Made by a program: the position numbers and the translations under genes
Notes under the pieces: model-generated
What the model was told of the DNA's origin: nothing
Seen by the model: the letters and a program-made list of their open reading frames with translations, nothing else
The model's database searches: none
Source of the DNA: Butyrivibrio sp. VCB2006
Lineage (GTDB): Bacteria > Bacillota > Clostridia > Lachnospirales > Lachnospiraceae
NCBI RefSeq assembly: GCF_000420945.1
Contig: NZ_ATVX01000016.1
Location: 29,326 to 93,325 of the forward strand
DNA length: 64,000 nucleotides
Direction: 5' to 3'
Part shown: positions 53,811 through 62,612 of the stretch, in pieces
Position numbering within the stretch: the first letter of the stretch is position 1
Layout of the letters: each line of letters opens with the position of its first letter

Positions 53811-55829
53811 TTAGATCTTGAACTTCTGTACATAGGATGTAAGTGTCTGAGAAGTTCCCGCAAGTTCGTGGGAATTATCAGCCACATCCTGGCTGCTCTT
53901 TGTGATATTGTTAGCCATTTCAACCATATTCTCTGATGTAGCAAGGATTTCATCAGCACTTGCTGCCTGTTCCTCGGAAATAGCGGCAACATTTGTTGCT
54001 ACGTCGTCAACCTTTTCTATATCAGTTATCATGGCTTCGATCAGGCCATTAGACTCCTGAATATTGTTATAAATGCGGTCAAAAGTATCTACCGCTACAC
54101 CTATAAGTTCGCTGTTTTCCTTGATATTGTCAGCGCTTTCGTGAGCCTGCTCAACCGCGTCTTCAATCAGTTTATGCACTTCCTCGATAAGATTAGAAAT
54201 ATTCTGGGCACTTTCAGCTGACGTCTGTGCCAGCTTACCAATCTGTGTGGCAACAACAGCAAAGCCCTTACCTGCTTCGCCGGCTCTTGCTGCCTCTATG
54301 CTTGCATTAAGTGATAAGAGATTTGTCTCTTCTGCAATTTCACCGATCATGCCGACAATATTAGTGATTTCTTCTGATGCAGTACCAACCTTATTGATTG
54401 ACTCTACAAGCTTTTCATTGGACTGGGCGATACCTTCCATGGCAACATTTAGTTTCTCCATGTCATCTCTGCCCTTCTGGGATATTCCAACAGTTTCCTT
54501 CATGCTCTCATCAGCTTTTTCACTGTTATCTCTGGTATCAGCAACTACCTGAGCAAGGACTGTAGCGTTCTGGGCAATATCATTGACAGCTGTTGCAAGC
54601 TGATCTACAGTCTCGTTCAGCTGCTGCATTGCTTCTGCCTGAGACTGTGATGCTTCAAACATTGTTCTTGATACCATGTCGGAATTATCAGATTCGGACT
54701 GGAGCTTATCTGATTCTTCACTGATACTTGCAAGCATCTTTCTCATGCTGTTTACAAAGTCTGATACTTTACTTCCCATTACGCCAATCTCATCATCACT
54801 TGATGAATCAACTTCAATCGTAAAGTCACCCTCAGACATGGCAGAAATATTGTTAGAAATATTCGAAAGAGGTGCAATAACCTTTTTAACAACAAACAGG
54901 ATCAGAATTGTGATGAGAATTATTGCTACTCCACCAACCACAAAGAGGAGCATTCCAATCTGCGATACTGTACTCATGATAACGTTAGTCGGAATATAGG
55001 ATACAAGAACCCAATCAGTTCCCTGTACCTCGTCAAAAGCAACAACGTAATCACCTATTTCTTTACTTGAAAGGTCACCGCTTGAAATAGATTTAGCTGC
55101 GCCTGCCAAAAGAGTATCTGAAGTACTCTCTGAAAGAGTGGTATTAACTATATTAAAATCTCTGTGTGCAAGGATCTTGTAATCATTAGTATCAACAAGG
55201 AAGGAGCTTGCCTTATTCATCTTAACGCCGGAGTTAACAATGATACTGATCTTGTTAAGGGAAACGTCAGCACCTATTACCTTGATCTCATCAGAACCAT
55301 CATCTATGATACCTGTAGCACTTATAACTGTTTCGCCCTCAGCATTTGTATAGGCTGTTCCATAGGCCATCTGAACCCTAGAAATACCCTGCTTATACCA
55401 GGTGCTTCCAAGAACATCTTTTTCATCCATGTCAGCATCCTTGGCCTTATAGAATCTGCCACTTGCAGTTCCAATATAAAAGCCTTTGGGAGAGTTTGAA
55501 TTATAACCATAATATGTATCAAGGAAAGACTCATAATCTGCCTCTTCTATTCCCTGGCTTTCCAAAGTATGCTTGACCGTATTAAAATAGCGCAGGTTCT
55601 CATCAAGCCAGGATTCAATATTATCAGACTGGTTAGAAATAGAAGATTCCAAAGTCTCAGTAGCCATCTCTGACATTCTGTTCTTGGATAAAGTAGCAGC
55701 TATATTCACAAGAATAAGCACTGTTATAATGACAACAGGTAAGATGTACATTAAGAGCTTAGAACTGATCTTCTTGTTCTTTTTTCGTACAACAGATTCT
55801 TTTCCTTTTGCTGATCCATTATTATTCAT
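53811..55829 (-). CDS. Methyl-accepting chemotaxis protein with Cache sensor
   Basis: 672 residues from the ATG at 55829, with GGAGGG upstream; a longer frame from 55910 runs through the glgP terminator and is unlikely. Membrane segments at about 26-46 and 305-325 bracket a dCache-type ectodomain ([39 protein letters not shown]). HAMP follows, then the signalling domain with the conserved tip [24 protein letters not shown]. The protein would pass ligand state to CheA/CheW, which are not in this window. The next gene encodes a lone sugar-binding lipoprotein, a likely ligand carrier. Confidence 0.92.
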   Translation of the reverse strand: MNNNGSAKGKESVVRKKNKKISSKLLMYILPVVIITVLILVNIAATLSKNRMSEMATETLESSISNQSDNIESWLDENLRYFNTVKHTLESQGIEEADYESFLDTYYGYNSNSPKGFYIGTASGRFYKAKDADMDEKDVLGSTWYKQGISRVQMAYGTAYTNAEGETVISATGIIDDGSDEIKVIGADVSLNKISIIVNSGVKMNKASSFLVDTNDYKILAHRDFNIVNTTLSESTSDTLLAGAAKSISSGDLSSKEIGDYVVAFDEVQGTDWVLVSYIPTNVIMSTVSQIGMLLFVVGGVAIILITILILFVVKKVIAPLSNISNNISAMSEGDFTIEVDSSSDDEIGVMGSKVSDFVNSMRKMLASISEESDKLQSESDNSDMVSRTMFEASQSQAEAMQQLNETVDQLATAVNDIAQNATVLAQVVADTRDNSEKADESMKETVGISQKGRDDMEKLNVAMEGIAQSNEKLVESINKVGTASEEITNIVGMIGEIAEETNLLSLNASIEAARAGEAGKGFAVVATQIGKLAQTSAESAQNISNLIEEVHKLIEDAVEQAHESADNIKENSELIGVAVDTFDRIYNNIQESNGLIEAMITDIEKVDDVATNVAAISEEQAASADEILATSENMVEMANNITKSSQDVADNSHELAGTSQTLTSYVQKFKI

Positions 55830-55866
55830 TTCTACCCTCCGGGAATGATAAAGGTGCATTTTCGCA

Positions 55867-55911
55867 CAAAAATTGCACATTGGAGAAGCAAAAACTCTTC
55901 CAATGTGCAAT
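55867..55911 (-). terminator. Terminator of glgP
   Basis: ATTGCACATTGGA (55872-55884) and TCCAATGTGCAAT (55899-55911) pair perfectly; on the minus strand TTTTTGTG follows. It lies about 70 bp past the glgP stop and shortly before the chemoreceptor start. Confidence 0.85.
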
Positions 55912-55982
55912 AATTATATCATTATACCGTGAATAATAATCACAATTTCGTATTATTTCACTATTTTTTAAGAATAATTATA

Positions 55983-58292
55983 TCAATTCAAGTGCCAGAT
56001 ATCGCGGTTGTACTCAGCAATAGTACGGTCTGATGAGAAATATCCAGCCTTGGCAATGTTAGTGAGCATCATCTTCTTCCACTTATCGCGCTTCTCATAA
56101 TCTGCAAAGATCTCATCCTTCTTGGCAATGTAGCTCTCAAGATCGATAAGAGTCATGAACCAGTCCTTATTAAGGAGCTCATTGTAAAGCCTTTCAAGGT
56201 TCTCCTTGTGACCAACCTTGAGGCACTCCTTGCTGACGATGAAATCTACTGCTTCCTTGATAACCTTGCTCTTCTTGTAGTAATCCTTGGATACATAGTC
56301 AGCCTTCTTGTAATGCTCAATAACTTCATCAGCCTTAACACCAAAGATGTAGATATTGTCATCACCTACAAGCTCATGGATCTCAACATTAGCACCATCA
56401 TCTGTTCCAAGAGTAACAGCGCCGTTTAACATGAACTTCATGTTACTTGTTCCTGATGCTTCCTTGGATGCAAGTGAAATCTGCTCAGATACATCACATG
56501 CAGGGATAAGCTTCTCAGCATAGCTTACGTTGTAGTTCTCAACCATGATAACCTTCATATACTTGTTAACATCAGGATCGTTGTTGATGATTTCCTGAAG
56601 AACAAGAAGAAGATGAATGATATCCTTAGCAATTACGTATGCAGGAGCTGCCTTGGCACCAAAGATAAATGTAAGAGGTCTTGCTGGCTTCTTGCCGCCC
56701 TTGATCTCAAGATATTTATGAATGATGTAAAGAGCATTCATCTGCTGTCTCTTGTACTCGTGAAGTCTCTTAACCTGAATATCAAAGATAGAATCAGGAT
56801 CAACTTCTACGTTCTCATGCTCCTTAAGGTAAGCAGCAAGTTCTTTTTTCTTGCCCATCTTGATAGCCTCGAGCTGATCAAGAACTTCCTGGTCATCAAT
56901 GTGCTCAAGGAGCTTCTCAAGCTTATTAGCATCCTTCTTGAAGCCATCTCCGATTGTCTGAGAGAGGAAATCGGCCAGTGGATGGTTACATGAAAGAAGC
57001 CATCTACGGAAGGTGATGCCGTTGGTCTTATTGTTAAACTTCTCCGGATAGAGCTTGTAGAAGTCGTTGAGCTCACTGTCTTTAAGGATGTCTGTATGGA
57101 TAGCTGCAACACCATTTATTGAGAAACCATAGTGAATGTCAATAAATGCCATGTGCACCTTCTTGTCCTTATCGATGATCTGAACCTTAGGGTTCTTGTA
57201 CTTAGCGCGGATTCTCTTATCAAGCTCCTTGATGTAAGGAACAAGCTGAGGAACAACCTTCTCAAGATACTTAAGAGGCCATGTTTCAAGAGCCTCTGCA
57301 AGGATTGTGTGGTTAGTATAAGCACAAGTCTTGCTAACTACATCAATGGCATCATCCATAGAGAATGCCTTTTCCTCAACAAGAATTCTGATAAGCTCAG
57401 GAATGATCATTGTAGGATGTGTATCGTTGATCTGAATAACTGCATGGTTATTGAGTTCGTGAAGGTCATACTGACGCTCTTTCTGTTCTCTCAAGATGAG
57501 CTGTGCCGCATTGGATACAAGGAAGTACTCCTGATAAATTCTAAGAAGATTTCCTGCCTCATCTGAGTCATCCGGATAGAGGAAAAGAGTAAGATTCTTG
57601 TCAATTTTGGTTTTGTCAAAATCGATGCCCTTCTTAACAAGGCTCTCATCAATTGATTCAATATCAAAAAGACGAAGCTTATTAACTCCTGTATCATAGC
57701 CCACAACGTCCATGTTGTAGAGACGTGATACTACCTTCTTGTCGCCAAAAGATACTTCGAAGGTTGTATCTGTCTTCTCAAGCCAGGACTGTTCCTCGAT
57801 CCAGTCATTCTTCTCAGCATTCTGAAGATGATCCTTGAACACCTGCTTAAAAAGACCAAAGTGATAATTAAGACCGATTCCTTCACCTGCAAGTCCAAGT
57901 GTTGCTATTGAATCAAGGAAGCATGCTGCAAGTCTTCCAAGACCGCCATTACCAAGAGATGGCTCTGGCTCGCACTCTTCGATCTGTGCAAGAGACTTGC
58001 CGTTCTTCTCAAGGATTGCCTTAACTCTGTCATATACTCTCAAATTGATAAGGTTATTGGAAAGAAGCTTACCAATGAGGAATTCCATAGAAATGTAGTA
58101 AACCTTTTTCTCCCCGTTATAAACTTCTGCTACGTCCATAAGACGTGTTGTCATATCAAGAAGTACAAAGTATGTTTCACGATCTGTGCACTCCTTAAGT
58201 GACTTGCCGTATTTCTCCTGGGCAATTCCCTCAAGCTGCTCCTCAAGGTTAAGTACCAGTACGTCGCGTTGCATGTTTGTGTGCTTTGACAT
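55983..58292 (-). CDS. glgP: Glycogen phosphorylase
   Basis: 769 residues, GT35 family. It releases glucose 1-phosphate from the ends of glycogen or maltodextrin. Landmarks: [19 protein letters not shown], the substrate region [48 protein letters not shown] and the PLP-lysine region [23 protein letters not shown] precedes the ATG. It is transcribed with its own promoter region, and two LacI-type palindromes lie 40-90 bp upstream. The LacI gene is next to it, so expression is probably tied to a sugar signal. Confidence 0.95.
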   Translation of the reverse strand: MSKHTNMQRDVLVLNLEEQLEGIAQEKYGKSLKECTDRETYFVLLDMTTRLMDVAEVYNGEKKVYYISMEFLIGKLLSNNLINLRVYDRVKAILEKNGKSLAQIEECEPEPSLGNGGLGRLAACFLDSIATLGLAGEGIGLNYHFGLFKQVFKDHLQNAEKNDWIEEQSWLEKTDTTFEVSFGDKKVVSRLYNMDVVGYDTGVNKLRLFDIESIDESLVKKGIDFDKTKIDKNLTLFLYPDDSDEAGNLLRIYQEYFLVSNAAQLILREQKERQYDLHELNNHAVIQINDTHPTMIIPELIRILVEEKAFSMDDAIDVVSKTCAYTNHTILAEALETWPLKYLEKVVPQLVPYIKELDKRIRAKYKNPKVQIIDKDKKVHMAFIDIHYGFSINGVAAIHTDILKDSELNDFYKLYPEKFNNKTNGITFRRWLLSCNHPLADFLSQTIGDGFKKDANKLEKLLEHIDDQEVLDQLEAIKMGKKKELAAYLKEHENVEVDPDSIFDIQVKRLHEYKRQQMNALYIIHKYLEIKGGKKPARPLTFIFGAKAAPAYVIAKDIIHLLLVLQEIINNDPDVNKYMKVIMVENYNVSYAEKLIPACDVSEQISLASKEASGTSNMKFMLNGAVTLGTDDGANVEIHELVGDDNIYIFGVKADEVIEHYKKADYVSKDYYKKSKVIKEAVDFIVSKECLKVGHKENLERLYNELLNKDWFMTLIDLESYIAKKDEIFADYEKRDKWKKMMLTNIAKAGYFSSDRTIAEYNRDIWHLN

Positions 58293-58330
58293 GTTTGTTT
58301 CTCCTCTCGTTACTTAACTGTATATGTTTT

Positions 58331-58384
58331 GGAAAACGTTTTCTTTAATCGATGTTAATACCTTATCACAGGAAAACGTTTTCC
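58331..58384 (-). promoter_or_regulatory. Two LacI-type operators upstream of glgP
   Basis: GGAAAACGTTTTCT (58331-58344) and GGAAAACGTTTTCC (58371-58384) start exactly 40 bp apart, four helical turns, between glgP and the LacI gene. They carry the central CG of LacI-family sites. Confidence 0.7.
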
Positions 58385-58396
58385 GCAAGTACTTTT

Positions 58397-59386
58397 TTAC
58401 ACAATAATATCTTCGTACTTAATTCGTACCAATTCGTGCGGCATCTTGACGTTTCTCCCCTTTTCTCCCGATAGAAGTCTGTTCAGTTCTTCAATTGCTC
58501 TCTCAGAAATCTGTACAAAATCCTGTTTGACAGTATTCATCTGTTTTCCTACATATCCCATCAGGATGATACCGTCAAAGCCACAGACCGGACGGAAAAT
58601 GTCCATATCTATAAGTGCCTTCATGGCTCCGATGGCCATAAGGTCAGAAGCGCATACTACGCAGTCATTATTCTTGGAATAACGCATTGTAAGTTCCCTG
58701 GCTCTCAGCTCAGAGAAATTACCATTTCTTACGGTTAACTTAAGCTTCTTTTCTGTGCAGAGCTTCTTGATTCCTTCAAGCCTTTCTGCTGTTATATAGC
58801 CATTTTCTTCACCTGCCAGATACAATATCTTTTTGCATTTATTCTCTGTGATTGTCTTCTTGGCTATATCATATTGTGCTTTCTTTTGATCAACACCCAC
58901 ACAGGAGGTGGTCTCATTCACCATAGGTGCATCGATTACTACGATCTTGAACCTGCCACTGTCTATAAGTTTATGCAGTACCCTATCCTTAGTGGTGAGG
59001 CCACAGATGATGATTCCCCTGATTCCCTGAGACTCAAAGTAGTTTGTTACTTCATCCACTGTCATGTCTTCTATCATGGAATGAAAAACAGTGATCACAT
59101 CCATCTGGAGCTCTTTGGCCTTGTGCACTGCTCCGGAAATATATTGCATGTTAATTTCGTCACTGGCTGAAGTATCCAAATTGAGCTTAAGAAGCAGCGC
59201 CACTCTTCCTGTTTTCTTGGATGACAGTGTTGCTGCCACAGCATTGGGCACAAACCCCAGTCTATCCACAACCTCGTTAACCTTTTTCCTGGTTGATTCA
59301 CTCACATTAGGATAATTATTCAAGACCTTAGAGACGGTAGAGATGGCAACCCCCGCTTCTCTGGCTACGTCTTTTATTGAAACCAT
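58397..59386 (-). CDS. LacI-family transcriptional regulator
   Basis: 329 residues. The N-terminal helix-turn-helix and hinge are standard (VSIKDVAREAGVAISTVSKVLNNYPNVSESTRKKV; NAVAATLSSKK). The remaining part is a periplasmic-binding-protein-like sensor, with GIIICGLTTKDRVL, NDCVVCASDLMAIGAMKAL and GFDGIILMGYVGKQMNTVKQDF. It probably binds a sugar released in glycogen or maltodextrin breakdown. Near-identical palindromes lie before glgP and before its own gene (59433-59450), predicting control of both. Confidence 0.93.
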   Translation of the reverse strand: MVSIKDVAREAGVAISTVSKVLNNYPNVSESTRKKVNEVVDRLGFVPNAVAATLSSKKTGRVALLLKLNLDTSASDEINMQYISGAVHKAKELQMDVITVFHSMIEDMTVDEVTNYFESQGIRGIIICGLTTKDRVLHKLIDSGRFKIVVIDAPMVNETTSCVGVDQKKAQYDIAKKTITENKCKKILYLAGEENGYITAERLEGIKKLCTEKKLKLTVRNGNFSELRARELTMRYSKNNDCVVCASDLMAIGAMKALIDMDIFRPVCGFDGIILMGYVGKQMNTVKQDFVQISERAIEELNRLLSGEKGRNVKMPHELVRIKYEDIIV

Positions 59387-59432
59387 TTTTCCCTCACATT
59401 ATCTGCACTGTCATTTATAACAGGTCATATTT

Positions 59433-59450
59433 TCGGAAAGCGTTTTCCGA
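59433..59450 (-). promoter_or_regulatory. LacI-type operator upstream of the LacI gene
   Basis: TCGGAAAGCGTTTTCCGA is an 18-bp palindrome apart from one G-T position, 47 bp before the LacI start. It matches the two glgP sites, indicating autoregulation. Confidence 0.7.
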
Positions 59451-59498
59451 ACACTTCTATCTTACAATCATAGGCGGCATTTGTCTATTAAGAATTGT

Positions 59499-61367
59499 TC
59501 ACTCATACCACTTAGTAAAATATGTTACTGCGCAGCCCGGAATTTTTTTACTCTCATAAGTACAGTCATCAGCACGCTTATACAGATTTTCGAAAGAGAA
59601 GGTATCATCAGGCTGATAGAATGCCACGCCTAAGCTTATGCTGATTTGCCTACCTTTTATTTCTTCGAGATTTATTTTCTCAATAGCCTCTATAAATCTT
59701 CTGATAATCGGATCGCCATCTTCTTTTCCAAGAACTCCCGGTGCAAATACTGCAAACTCATCGCCTCCAAGACGCATAACTATATCTCTTTCCCTGAAGG
59801 AATGCTTCATGGTATCGGCAATTGCTACAAGCACACAGTCGCCGGCATCATGACCAAAGGTATCATTTATGCTCTTAAACTTATCCGCATCGAACAAAAT
59901 GAACATGCCACCTTTGCCAACACGCATAAGCTTTCTGATTTTTTTCTCGCCACTGCCGCGGTTATTTATTCCCGTAAGCTGATCTGTTTCAGCCAGATAC
60001 TGCAATCTGTCTCTGTATCTCTTTTCATCATCAATCATCTCAACAGCCCACAGAGCAGTCTTAAGAGAGCCATCCTTGTTCCTTTCAACCGCTACAAATC
60101 TTCCTCTAAACCATAGGTGCTCATAATTCAGGAACTCAATGGAGATTGTTTCTTTTCCCTTCATTCTCTCATTAAGGGTCTTTAGATCAGTAAATTCCAG
60201 AACTTCCTCCAGATTCCTCTGCTCAGTCACCTCTCTCATGGCATCCCATATGATCCGTGCTGCTTCGGTTCGCTTTTCTCCTACAACGGCCGCCACTTTA
60301 TATTCATGGCAAAAGAGCTGTTCAAAGGAATCTTCTTCCATATCTATCTTATAAAGTGTGATATAGATATTGGCCATAGCTTCCAGGCTCTCATAGTCAT
60401 CCTGGGCTTTAATAAGTCTTCCAGCCATCAAAATGATCAGCGCTATGATAAAAATCGTTAAAAGAGCTATCACTATAACACTCAGAATTGCAAAGTGTCC
60501 CAGTGTTTTGAACAATATGTTCACATTGGTAATAGTAAATGCAGTCCATCCATATTTGATATCCTGCAGTGAAATAAGATATTTTTCGCCTTCTATGGTG
60601 GTTACAAAGTAGCTCTGATTACTTTTTTGCCAGCTTGCATAGAAATCTCTTCTACTCTGTTTATCATCTGTTTGGTAATTAAGCCCTGCTTCACCTTTTA
60701 CTGAACATGCTATAACGTTGCCTTTGGCATCCATGACCATAATGTCATGATCATTGTAATTATCTGCCAAAGTATTGGTTAGTCTCTGAAAACCGCTAAG
60801 ATCAATATCCGCGGCAACCACATCAGTGCCACTCTCAAGCGCTTTGGTAACCGTGACAATCAAAGCCTTTGTTCTGGCATCTACATAGGGCTCAACCATA
60901 ACAATATTGCCGTCTGCATCAACAGCTTCTTTGTACCATATCCTCTGTGTAGGATCATAGCCCTCATAAGGAGTCCAGTTATAACCATCGTTATACTCAC
61001 CGTCTATATATCCATAGAGGCCGTCTGTATCCTCCATAACTACATTTGAGCGATCTGCTGACTGTATTTCCAGATACTTGTGAATGGTATCATGGTCTGC
61101 ACCCTGGTCCACAAGATACTCGACACCTTCAGCAGACGTAACTACCAACATTTCTACCTTATCAAGATAGTCATCGAATTCTTTAGACAATTCCGCTGCC
61201 TTCATGGCATCTTCTACATGTATCATCTCATAGCGGATTTTCAAGTAATTATCCACCGCAAACAAAGCAAAAAAGCAGAACAACAAAGGGACAATTATCA
61301 ACAGAATAACTGTCCTTGGTCCTGCTTTCTTAATTTGCCTTCTAATGAAACGAAATCTCTTTCCCAT
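59499..61367 (-). CDS. Cache-domain diguanylate cyclase
   Basis: 622 residues from the ATG at 61367 (a GTG six bases earlier is possible). Membrane segments at about 17-37 and 282-308 bracket an ectodomain of the dCache type (YNDGYNWTPYEGYDPTQRIWYKEAV; MVEPYVDART). A PAS-like linker leads to GGDEF: DQLTGINNRGSGEKKI, FDADKFKSINDTFGHDAGD and MRLGGDEFAVFAPG. The RxxD inhibitory site (RERD) is exactly five residues before GGDEF, so c-di-GMP feedback is expected. It converts an outside ligand signal into c-di-GMP. Confidence 0.9.
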   Translation of the reverse strand: MGKRFRFIRRQIKKAGPRTVILLIIVPLLFCFFALFAVDNYLKIRYEMIHVEDAMKAAELSKEFDDYLDKVEMLVVTSAEGVEYLVDQGADHDTIHKYLEIQSADRSNVVMEDTDGLYGYIDGEYNDGYNWTPYEGYDPTQRIWYKEAVDADGNIVMVEPYVDARTKALIVTVTKALESGTDVVAADIDLSGFQRLTNTLADNYNDHDIMVMDAKGNVIACSVKGEAGLNYQTDDKQSRRDFYASWQKSNQSYFVTTIEGEKYLISLQDIKYGWTAFTITNVNILFKTLGHFAILSVIVIALLTIFIIALIILMAGRLIKAQDDYESLEAMANIYITLYKIDMEEDSFEQLFCHEYKVAAVVGEKRTEAARIIWDAMREVTEQRNLEEVLEFTDLKTLNERMKGKETISIEFLNYEHLWFRGRFVAVERNKDGSLKTALWAVEMIDDEKRYRDRLQYLAETDQLTGINNRGSGEKKIRKLMRVGKGGMFILFDADKFKSINDTFGHDAGDCVLVAIADTMKHSFRERDIVMRLGGDEFAVFAPGVLGKEDGDPIIRRFIEAIEKINLEEIKGRQISISLGVAFYQPDDTFSFENLYKRADDCTYESKKIPGCAVTYFTKWYE

Positions 61368-61502
61368 AATCACCCATTCTAATCATGACAATTACGTGCA
61401 TTACCATTATTATAAGTGCAAAAGAGATGTTGTTTATTGAAAAGCGATTATTTTTTTGTTAAAAAATGATTAAACAATGATTGGTCCAACGTATCTCTGC
61501 CA

Positions 61503-62498
61503 TCAGCGAAGGGAGCTCAAAATGTAGTTCCAAATCTCAGTGGTAGGCTGCGGATGGTAGTGAATACCGTCCTCCGGACTGATATATAGATTTCCGTTTC
61601 CGGCAATATAAGAGTATAGGTCAATAACCTTAACGCCGTTGTTTGAAGCCCAGTTTATAAGTGCACTGTTGTAGGCCTGCTGCCTTTCGTTAGTGTAATA
61701 TTCCCTGTCAAAATCATTGGCAAGAGTATTGTTGTCAGTTGGGCCAACCGTGCACACTACTATCTGCTTGCCGTTAGCCAAAAGACTGTTGTAAAAGGAT
61801 TCATAGGGACTGAAATTACCGTAATCATTGCATCCCATCCAGGTTACAAGAGTATCGAAATTATCCCATCCGTATGAATTAACCGCGTTCATCATATAGT
61901 CACTTTGGCAGGCATCTCTGCAAAATACAGGAATTCCATCGTGGGACTCACCCCAAATTTCATTTCTGTCACTGTAAAACATATCTACAGTTCGTGAATC
62001 GCCTGTAAAAATAATGCGGCCGTAGTCTACTGTTCGGGGTGCGGAAGTCTGCGGAACTTCTGCAAGAGTTTCTGTATTACCTGATTCATCAAAAAATATG
62101 ATAGTTTCTTTTGATTCTGAGGATGACTCTTTCGCTGCAGATTCTTTTGATGATCCGGTATCTGCAAGGTCTTCATTTTTAGCATCTTCTGTATTTTCAG
62201 TATCGTCTATTTTACTGGTGGTTTCCGATGCTGAGCTGTCTGAGGAAGAAGCTTTTTCTTCTTTATTAGCTTTTTCTGCGGATTTGTCTTCACTGCTCTT
62301 ATCTATTTTAGGTTTGTCCTCATTACTATTATCTACAATAGTTTTTACATCTACTGAAAATTCACTGGCAGCTTCAACTGATATTTCTGCAGATGAACTC
62401 ATAGAAGGTTCTGCCGCATAGTACACCATTGATGCCGTTTTCCAGCATACAACCACCATTAGTATTGTTAATATGATTGGTAATACTCTCTTTTTCAT
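61503..62498 (-). CDS. SGNH-hydrolase-like exported protein
   Basis: 331 residues from the ATG at 62498, with GGAGGAG five bases upstream. A hydrophobic N-terminus (VLPIILTILMVVVCW) is a signal or anchor. A Ser/Glu/Lys-rich spacer covers about 40-150. The last 180 residues show SGNH blocks: FTGDSRTVDMFY (nucleophile Ser), GCNDYGN and DGIHYHPQPT (catalytic Asp and His). Such enzymes act as esterases on sugars, lipids or wall polymers outside the cell. The Ser/Glu-rich spacer suggests it reaches through the wall. Substrate unknown. Confidence 0.8.
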   Translation of the reverse strand: MKKRVLPIILTILMVVVCWKTASMVYYAAEPSMSSSAEISVEAASEFSVDVKTIVDNSNEDKPKIDKSSEDKSAEKANKEEKASSSDSSASETTSKIDDTENTEDAKNEDLADTGSSKESAAKESSSESKETIIFFDESGNTETLAEVPQTSAPRTVDYGRIIFTGDSRTVDMFYSDRNEIWGESHDGIPVFCRDACQSDYMMNAVNSYGWDNFDTLVTWMGCNDYGNFSPYESFYNSLLANGKQIVVCTVGPTDNNTLANDFDREYYTNERQQAYNSALINWASNNGVKVIDLYSYIAGNGNLYISPEDGIHYHPQPTTEIWNYILSSLR

Positions 62499-62551
62499 TA
62501 TCTCCTCCACGTACAGTCAAGAATCGCCCAAGACTTCTTAAATTAGATATC

Positions 62552-62588
62552 AAAAAAACAGGCTACTACTTACGATAAGTAGTAGCCT
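62552..62588 (-). terminator. Terminator after the Ala/Pro/Glu repeat gene
   Basis: AGGCTACTACTTA (62560-62572) and TAAGTAGTAGCCT (62576-62588) pair perfectly around three bases; on the minus strand GTTTTTTTG follows. About 25 bp past the stop of the edge gene. Confidence 0.9.
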
Positions 62589-62612
62589 ATTTCATTCTAA
62601 TTGAAATAATCC

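Noticed and set aside
55830..55910. An N-terminal extension of the chemoreceptor frame
   Set aside because: It crosses the glgP terminator and lacks a ribosome-binding site; the ATG at 55829 has a good one.
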